This document shows, one piece after another, positions 57,840 to 64,000 of a stretch of DNA of 64,000 nucleotides (position 1 is its first letter; each line of letters opens with the position of its first letter). Position numbers and translations under genes: made by a program. The stretch comes from Ferruginibacter albus (lineage in GTDB: Bacteria; Bacteroidota; Bacteroidia; Chitinophagales; Chitinophagaceae). Where the stretch lies: contig NZ_CP083388.1 in NCBI RefSeq assembly GCF_020042285.1, forward strand, positions 1,328,001 to 1,392,000. The letters run 5' to 3'. Below the pieces are notes generated by a model. That model did no database searches. It had not been told where the DNA came from and was given only the letters and a program-made list of their open reading frames with translations.

Positions 57840-60800
57840 ATGCCAGACCAAGTTGTAAACCCTGTTATACTTACAAGTGTACTTCCCTTTGGTTTAAATG
57901 AAGATGGAACTGCCTTTCGTTTTTCGCTTTGCCTGGATTTATTGTCCAACTATCCTGATAATGGGACAGATCATACATTTCCGAATCCATACAATCTTCA
58001 AAAATTTTTTCTGCACTATGCAGATGTTGTAAAAAAAATAAGGAAGGGTTTTTATATTTTAATTAATAACGAACCGGATTTAGAAGTAGTTCCTTGCTTT
58101 CAAGATTACTTCAATGATCCTGAAGTTTACTGGAAATTATTTTTGCCTGACGATGAAGCTACAAACCTTACAAACTATTTATCAAATACCAGTGCATCAA
58201 TAGAAGCCAGAAATGTTATGAGTAATGTCGGAATTATTCAAAAAGTAATGCCACTTATAACTGAGAAAAAACCTAATGTAGTTTTCTCTGATCTGGTAAA
58301 AATGAACCAGGATATAAAAGTAAGTTCAAGTCCATTTAACGAGGCAATGGAAAGAATTGCCGCTTCAGCTAGTGTATTAGAGGACTCAATTGAAAAAACT
58401 AAATCTTTAATTGCAGGCATACATGAATATAGCAAACAGAATTTTGAGCATACGAACAACTATATTTCAAAAAGAATTTTTGGTTTAGACGGGGATACCT
58501 TAAAAATATACAGCACGCCTGATAATATTATGAATGTTTTCTCTTTTATTTCATCTAACCCGATTTTACAGAGACTTTTTAATACCACAATAGATTTTGA
58601 AATATCAACTGATGTTTTAAGGTCTATCGTTAACATAGAGAAAATCCAAAATAGAATATCAAATAAAGAATTTTCTATTAGATTAAGCAAGAAAAATGAG
58701 TTCGACAACCTGCTTACTATAGATGGAAAGTCTTTGTTAAATTGGCAATACCTGGTTTCCTGGATGGAATATGGATGCATACAGCAAAATCAAGACAACT
58801 CATTAAAAGAAATTATTTTAATGAGTAGGAAAAATAAATTGACGGATACCTACAGTAATACTTTTAAAGAACCCTGGCTTACGGAAAATTTTTCGACTGC
58901 TAATTATGACATTGGAGCAAAACTAAAAAGTTTAGATACTTTAAAGAGTAAGTTGGAAAACTTGCAAAAAAAGTTTGATGATACTAAAAATGAATCTGAC
59001 AGGTACAAATACTACAAAGAATTTATTACACTGGATACAATGGCACTCACCAGGGGGATGAATTTGTATAATTTTAAGGTGGACGAAGAAATAAATAATG
59101 CTCTTCAAAAGGATAATTTAAAACTCAGTCTTTCAGAAGGAGCATTAGCTTTTAATGATACTGATTCCGGTTTATTTGAAAAAGATATTATTAGAGGGTT
59201 CCGGTTTGGAACGAATGAAAGTGAAAATATAGAAATAAGCTCATTAGGAAACAGGAAGGTTATTGTTGAAGATATTGATTCAAATTCAATTTCTATTCCG
59301 GATGTTTTCAAAACCCAAGAGTTCTCAATTCATACTGATACCGGGATACATGCTTTGGTACAGGATAGCAATAATAAAATTGCTCCCACTGTGTTGGTAG
59401 ATACAGCCATTCTTACATGGGGTGGCGAAAATATTGGAATGCCAAGTGTTTTTTCAAATAAAGAAGACGAAACTAATTTTCAATCCAGCCAATTAGAAGG
59501 GGCAGTCTCTGAATCAGTGGATGTTGTTAGTCGCTTTTTTATGAAGATTTTTAAAGAAGACTATTTTCCAAGTGGAGTTAGGTATCATGGAAGTATATCA
59601 AATAACGGGCACAATATTGAGCTTAACAAAAAAGTGAATGAGGAAGAAATTGAATTAAAAAATAAGAATATAACCATAGGATACTCCTACGATAAAAACG
59701 TAAAGTTATTATTAGGCAATAGCTATGGTATTTGCAAAGTACCAGAATATAAAAATGGATGGGGGATCAGCTTTAATTCAATAGCACTTAAAAATAGTGC
59801 TAATAAAAAGCATTATCAATTAGGCTACTCTGATATTTTTAATAAGCATGACAACTTCTCAGTCAGCTTTACTTTTAAAAGAAATGAACCTGTTAAGCCA
59901 ATTCAGTTTTTTTTGCAGGATCAATTGCTGGAAGATTATATAGAAGAAAAAGAAGATGAAAAAATAGAGAGAAAAAGGGCGGTGAAGGGACGGGAAGGTG
60001 AATCGTTATACCATTTGGTTATTCGAAATTATAATGAAGATAATGATAGAACTTATAAAACACATCAAAGATCAGTTCGGTATATTTTGCCGCCGGCAAT
60101 TTCTTTTGAGCATGCATTCTGGCATAATAAGATATTTGAAATGGATGGAGAAGAATCATACAATTGGTATTTAAAATATCATTTTCCGGTTATTGAAAAT
60201 GACTTTAAGAAAAATGCGGATGGAAGTAATACTAAGGAAAAATATACTACTGAAGAGGCAATAAAAGGATCTACCAGGATGAAAGATTTTTATCCTGATG
60301 AAAATAAGTGGTACATACCCGACAGTTGGGAGCACGATGAAATTATAAACTACTTACCAGATCCGTTAAGTAAAGGATTCAGGTTGGAATTCTTTCTTGA
60401 TAAGAACAGAACAAAAAAGGCAAAGGATTACGGGAAGTATGAAGAAAATGAATATTATTTCTCTGGCAAGTATCCTAAAATAAATGCATGGAGAATTATT
60501 ATAAAAGACATTGAAGAGGAATTGCTAATGGTAGAAAATGAAAAAATTTTTATTGCTGTAGATAAAGGATTAGAATTGTTCATTACAGCAAGAACAATAC
60601 TAGATGATGTTTACGAAAGTCAACTTGAAACCTACGGAAATTATAATGATTTTACAAAGTACGGAAATAACGACCTGCTAACGCCACCTTTAGAGTTTAG
60701 TATAGTCCATGCCACTCAGCGCCCTTTAGTTGTTCCAAAATTCAATAATACTCTTTTTACTAAAAAAGAAATAGGAAAAACCTTCCTGACACTAATAAAT

Positions 60801-62369
60801 ACGATCAATATTGAACAACTGGATATGTATGAAACTGAAGATAATATAGCCAGGTATATTCAAGAAACTGTGCCTACCGGAAAAATTGAACTGTATGCTA
60901 AATGGGAACAGTTTGTTGATGATCCTAATAATTTAATAGCTGAAAATAATAGCTGGACACCCAATGAACCTGTTAATAAAATAGATAAAGCACATTTTAT
61001 TATAGACGACGAAGAAAATTCCGACGCTATTTTAGAAACTGATATTTCCTTTTCTCCCGAAAATCTTTCCTTGATGGAAAATTCATTGAATAAAGTTGGC
61101 AATGACTCAAACAATTCCACGAATTACACTACAGAAATAAAAGTATGTTACGACGTAAGAGAAACTAAGTTTATTGAAAAATGGTTTTGGATAAAAAACA
61201 AATCAAAATTCACCTCCTATTTTCCAGAAACCTGGGGAACCATGGATGTATCAAAAGAAGTGGTAAGAAATTCAGAAAATCATAAAGATTATTTTAATAA
61301 AACATCTTCAGAAGCATTTCTTGTTAAGATATTAAATAATAGAAAACCCGCTAAGCCACAATTAGCAGAGCGGAATATTATTTTGGTATCGGTAATTGAA
61401 GATCATCAGGATGGAAATAAGATAATGAGAAAATCTTCTTTGAACCGTTTACGCTTTTATTTCGAAAGAGGAAGGTTAACATCTGGAAAAGGAGAAAGAA
61501 TCGGTTTTGTTTTGAATGAGACAGCAAGTAAATACAATGACTATTTTGTAAAGAACAACCTTGTCTCGGTAGTAGGTAAAGATATTGTTACAGATTCGGT
61601 AAAACCTTACGATGGATTATATAGAAATAAAGCAGTGCTATTGCAAAAATCAAATTTTGTAATTCATGATCCTTACGACCTGGAAGACGACGACGGCAAT
61701 AAATCAGGTGATTTAGAAAGTTTTACACCTCAATATGTTGAAGAGTTAGGTATAATGACCTATGTTCCTAAGTTAGATAAAGCATTAAATAAATGGTATT
61801 TAGATGTTGAGTTGGATATTAATGAAGAAAATGGGAAGGAAATGCATAACCCATTTTTACAATTCGCAATGGTAAATTACCAGGAACATTCCTTTGATTA
61901 TAACGAAGGGGGAACTTCAAATGAAGTTTCAAAAGATTGTCGTTTTTCCGAAATTCAGAAATCGGGGTTTGTTTATATTATGGGATCAAGAACAATTTAT
62001 GTTGAACATTCAAAAGATTCTGTAAGTGTTAATTTGAATTGTGATAGATCATCTCTTATCGATCAGAAAAATTTAGAAACCGAGTTTTATGCCTTTTTAG
62101 AACATAAGTCTTCTAAAGAAATAAAATGGACTGATTACACATTGCAAAACGGTGTGAAAGAATTTTTACCTTTTGTAAAGCTTAACATATCAAACACCCA
62201 GGTAATTAACTATAAAGCAGAAAGGGGCGATTATAGGCTTGTAGTATTAGAGATCGAAAATAGGATATCTAGTGATTCTGTAATTAATATAATAAGAGAA
62301 ACAAATATACTTGAAGATAAAAACAGGCGGATCGTTCGTATCGACCTTTTTGAAGATATTATTTCCTAA
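57840..62369 (+). CDS. 1509-aa hypothetical partner of the giant lipoprotein
   Basis: No signal peptide or membrane segment. Acidic and Asn-rich, mixed helix and strand; a short coiled coil at about 365-395 and repeated charged segments later. I do not recognise any domain. It lies 12 bp after the giant lipoprotein and 15 bp before the lipoprotein gene, so the three are one transcript. Its size and tight linkage point to a common complex, with the exported proteins probably leaving by different routes. Function unknown. Confidence 0.6.
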   Translation: MPDQVVNPVILTSVLPFGLNEDGTAFRFSLCLDLLSNYPDNGTDHTFPNPYNLQKFFLHYADVVKKIRKGFYILINNEPDLEVVPCFQDYFNDPEVYWKLFLPDDEATNLTNYLSNTSASIEARNVMSNVGIIQKVMPLITEKKPNVVFSDLVKMNQDIKVSSSPFNEAMERIAASASVLEDSIEKTKSLIAGIHEYSKQNFEHTNNYISKRIFGLDGDTLKIYSTPDNIMNVFSFISSNPILQRLFNTTIDFEISTDVLRSIVNIEKIQNRISNKEFSIRLSKKNEFDNLLTIDGKSLLNWQYLVSWMEYGCIQQNQDNSLKEIILMSRKNKLTDTYSNTFKEPWLTENFSTANYDIGAKLKSLDTLKSKLENLQKKFDDTKNESDRYKYYKEFITLDTMALTRGMNLYNFKVDEEINNALQKDNLKLSLSEGALAFNDTDSGLFEKDIIRGFRFGTNESENIEISSLGNRKVIVEDIDSNSISIPDVFKTQEFSIHTDTGIHALVQDSNNKIAPTVLVDTAILTWGGENIGMPSVFSNKEDETNFQSSQLEGAVSESVDVVSRFFMKIFKEDYFPSGVRYHGSISNNGHNIELNKKVNEEEIELKNKNITIGYSYDKNVKLLLGNSYGICKVPEYKNGWGISFNSIALKNSANKKHYQLGYSDIFNKHDNFSVSFTFKRNEPVKPIQFFLQDQLLEDYIEEKEDEKIERKRAVKGREGESLYHLVIRNYNEDNDRTYKTHQRSVRYILPPAISFEHAFWHNKIFEMDGEESYNWYLKYHFPVIENDFKKNADGSNTKEKYTTEEAIKGSTRMKDFYPDENKWYIPDSWEHDEIINYLPDPLSKGFRLEFFLDKNRTKKAKDYGKYEENEYYFSGKYPKINAWRIIIKDIEEELLMVENEKIFIAVDKGLELFITARTILDDVYESQLETYGNYNDFTKYGNNDLLTPPLEFSIVHATQRPLVVPKFNNTLFTKKEIGKTFLTLINTINIEQLDMYETEDNIARYIQETVPTGKIELYAKWEQFVDDPNNLIAENNSWTPNEPVNKIDKAHFIIDDEENSDAILETDISFSPENLSLMENSLNKVGNDSNNSTNYTTEIKVCYDVRETKFIEKWFWIKNKSKFTSYFPETWGTMDVSKEVVRNSENHKDYFNKTSSEAFLVKILNNRKPAKPQLAERNIILVSVIEDHQDGNKIMRKSSLNRLRFYFERGRLTSGKGERIGFVLNETASKYNDYFVKNNLVSVVGKDIVTDSVKPYDGLYRNKAVLLQKSNFVIHDPYDLEDDDGNKSGDLESFTPQYVEELGIMTYVPKLDKALNKWYLDVELDINEENGKEMHNPFLQFAMVNYQEHSFDYNEGGTSNEVSKDCRFSEIQKSGFVYIMGSRTIYVEHSKDSVSVNLNCDRSSLIDQKNLETEFYAFLEHKSSKEIKWTDYTLQNGVKEFLPFVKLNISNTQVINYKAERGDYRLVVLEIENRISSDSVINIIRETNILEDKNRRIVRIDLFEDIIS

Positions 62370-62384
62370 TTTAAATATTAAATT

Positions 62385-62963
62385 ATGTCAACTAAACGCA
62401 AATTTATTTCGAAAAAATTCGCATCAAACTTAAGATTAAATGCTTTTGATTATGGTAAAACATTCGGCTTATTGGTTGTTATAGGATGTCTTTTTTTTGC
62501 CTGCAATTCCAATGTTAGCCAACCGCCTAAAAAAAACAATATGATACAGAAAGTGAATTCCGGTAATGACCCTGACCCCTATATTGAAAGTGTGGTAAGT
62601 AGTAAATATGTACCCCCGGTAACAGACATTAATAATTCACCAATGGAGGCTGCTAATCTTATTCTCGATGCGCTTAATCAGTGGGCCGCAATCAAATGCT
62701 CGCATGATATTGATGCTTCACTATCTGTAAAATGGAACGAAACGAAGGTGAAGTATATAGGGTCAATACCCGCCGGTAGTACGGTAGAATTTTTGGTGCT
62801 TGTAGATAAATTCACCTGCAATGTTATAGGGATGGTACATAAAACTCAAGTTGTGCGTGTAAAAGAGAATGCATGTAGTGTAAATGATATTAAATTAGAA
62901 AGCCCTGATTTAATGTATAATCCCGATCAGACAGGTTTTTTTTCTATAAAAATGAGATTTTAA
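62385..62963 (+). CDS. Small lipoprotein of the giant-protein operon
   Basis: 192 aa. A basic N-terminus of 28 residues precedes a hydrophobic segment and the lipobox LFFAC (Cys about 40), so it is probably a lipoprotein despite the long leader. The mature part is beta-rich with four cysteines. It starts 15 bp after the 1509-aa gene. Likely an outer-membrane subunit of the same system; inference from position. Confidence 0.6.
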   Translation: MSTKRKFISKKFASNLRLNAFDYGKTFGLLVVIGCLFFACNSNVSQPPKKNNMIQKVNSGNDPDPYIESVVSSKYVPPVTDINNSPMEAANLILDALNQWAAIKCSHDIDASLSVKWNETKVKYIGSIPAGSTVEFLVLVDKFTCNVIGMVHKTQVVRVKENACSVNDIKLESPDLMYNPDQTGFFSIKMRF

Positions 62964-63097
62964 TTTATATGCTATTTTTTGTAATTGAGAGTGTTGATTA
63001 TTTAGGATTGTTTGATTGTCAAAATCATTTGCTTAATGTACATGCGTAACAGGTCGCAATAAAATAGAAATTAATTTTGAATAATAAAAACAATAAA

Positions 63098-63574
63098 ATG
63101 ATTCTCCTACCATATAAAAAGATAATTTCATATTCTGAATTAGATATCAATACAATAATTAAAATATTGAATGAAAAAACTGAGCCTTACTCAGGTTTTT
63201 GGTTTGGTAATTATATTAAATCATCCATGTCTTATGTAGGTAGAGTAAGTAATCAAAGCTTTGATATCAGGCCAGTTTTTAGGGGAAGAAATTCTTTTAT
63301 ACCTGTAGTTCGCGGTAACATAAAAGCAGATGAAAATGGTACCGTAATTAGGATGACTATTCGACCACTCTGGGGCTTTACAATTTTTATTTTATTGGTA
63401 ATTGGGTTGGCTATTTTTTCTTTTATAAAATCTCATAGTATAAGCGGAGTATTTGTTGTTTTTGTCGTTTATATTATTATGATATTTCTTTTTAACGTAG
63501 AATACTTAAAGATGAAAGCCAGTCTAAAAAAATATTTATTATTAAAAGATAGGGATGGTAATGTATCAAAGTAG
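63098..63574 (+). CDS. Small membrane protein
   Basis: 158 aa from the ATG at 63098 (a TTG at 63077 would add seven residues). Two hydrophobic segments at about 93-110 and 116-136 follow a soluble beta-rich N-terminus (SYVGRVSNQSFDIRPVFRGR). It lies 134 bp after the lipoprotein, so it may be separately transcribed. The soluble part may dock on the operon's other products; function unknown. Confidence 0.55.
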   Translation: MILLPYKKIISYSELDINTIIKILNEKTEPYSGFWFGNYIKSSMSYVGRVSNQSFDIRPVFRGRNSFIPVVRGNIKADENGTVIRMTIRPLWGFTIFILLVIGLAIFSFIKSHSISGVFVVFVVYIIMIFLFNVEYLKMKASLKKYLLLKDRDGNVSK

Positions 63575-64000
63575 TTGGTGAGACAAAACAGAAAAACAAT
63601 ACACTGATTTACAGCTAAATTTTATAAGGTAGTCATTATATGTATTATTGATTTTATATAATCCATAATTCCAGCAGGAATAGCGGTATAAAGTATTTAC
63701 AGCCACTTACTAAAAACTACGCCAAATAGCCCTGCGCAAATCCACGCTACAGTATTTGTCATGGTTTAACCACCCTTCGGTAAATCTTCATTCCTTTGCT
63801 ATCCTTAGTCTTCAACGGAAAAAGGTGAGGCTACCCTGAGTTTATAACTCAGATAAAAGTAACAAACCTAAAAGAAGTTCTGCTTACATTTCTTCTCAAC
63901 CACTTTTCCTTTATCGACGTTGCTTTCCTTTTCATAAAGCCGAAATTTACTTCCTATTTAAATTAATGGAGTTATAGTGAATAGGAATTTTACTATTTAG
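63575..64000. other. Gene-free right end with a possible third leader copy
   Basis: No convincing ORF in 426 bp. A short minus-strand reading (about 63770-63825) ends KIYRRVVKP and has a stop a few codons upstream. At 63984-64000 GGAATTTTACTATTTAG matches the start of the leader found at 24876 and 50503; the rest is cut by the edge. Confidence 0.5.

Noticed and set aside
63770..63830. Minus-strand C-terminal protein fragment
   Set aside because: Only about 20 codons with a stop close upstream; no support for a gene or a known remnant.
1..64000. CRISPR array
   Set aside because: No series of short regular repeats with unique spacers; the repeated sites at 12-21 kb are far apart and palindromic.

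Overview
The window looks like a chromosomal accessory region of a Bacteroidota bacterium, most likely near Chitinophagaceae. The reasons are AT-rich DNA, almost no Shine-Dalgarno sequences, Bacteroidetes-type tyrosine recombinases that lack the first catalytic Arg, a DUF6443-type Rhs protein and its usual secreted partners. All family names come from motif recognition by eye; no search was run.

Layout. (1) 1-2.6 kb: right end of an integrated element. It has a HamA-like (DUF1837) nuclease at the left edge, a small zinc-ribbon protein and an integrase, and it ends at a 3' fragment of a tRNA-Arg(ACG) gene that still has its terminator. (2) 2.6-5.2 kb: a second recombination module (integrase, unknown protein, excisionase-like HTH), ending at a 3' fragment of tRNA-Val(TAC), which abuts a serine resolvase that has lost its catalytic N-terminus. 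(3) 5.8-11.5 kb: minus-strand cargo that includes a membrane protein, a periplasmic-binding-protein-like lipoprotein (possibly thiaminase I-like) and an ApeA-type anti-phage HEPN gene split by a frameshift. (4) 11.55-20.76 kb: an array of same-strand genes separated by attC-like imperfect palindromes. Four sites are long (about 190-200 bp) and two are short (about 27 bp). There is no integron integrase. Cargo includes a 751-aa protein with HEPN-like motifs, a HEPN-like small protein, a PD-(D/E)XK nuclease, a viroplasmin-RNase H plus UvrD-nuclease-helicase pair, and a decayed gene. The left end of the array was cut off by an integrase remnant.

(5) 21.5-24.7 kb: a canonical XerC/D-like recombinase, a methyltransferase, a GNAT-like membrane-anchored protein and an XRE regulator. 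(6) 25.2-49.7 kb: an eight-gene secreted Rhs cluster: NHL-repeat protein, YadA-head/tail-fibre-like protein, barrel-like protein, Ig-like protein, a 2523-aa SpvB/Rhs-like shell protein, a small secreted protein, a DUF6443-Rhs toxin with a C-terminal HExxH metalloprotease domain, and a secreted candidate immunity protein. (7) 50.9-63.6 kb: a second operon with an NlpC/P60-GH75-like hydrolase, a 1833-aa Tat-type lipoprotein, a 1509-aa protein of unknown type, a lipoprotein and a small membrane protein. I cannot assign it to any described system.

The operons in (6) and (7) are preceded by homologous leaders: a palindrome array about 115 bp upstream of a conserved TGCATTTCAAA block. The first copy lies just upstream of the divergently transcribed XRE gene, and a possible third copy starts at the right edge. 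This suggests that the Rhs cluster and the giant-protein operon are co-regulated. The strongest candidates for undescribed biology are the integrase-less cassette array with two size classes of attC-like site and the giant Tat-lipoprotein operon under the shared leader.
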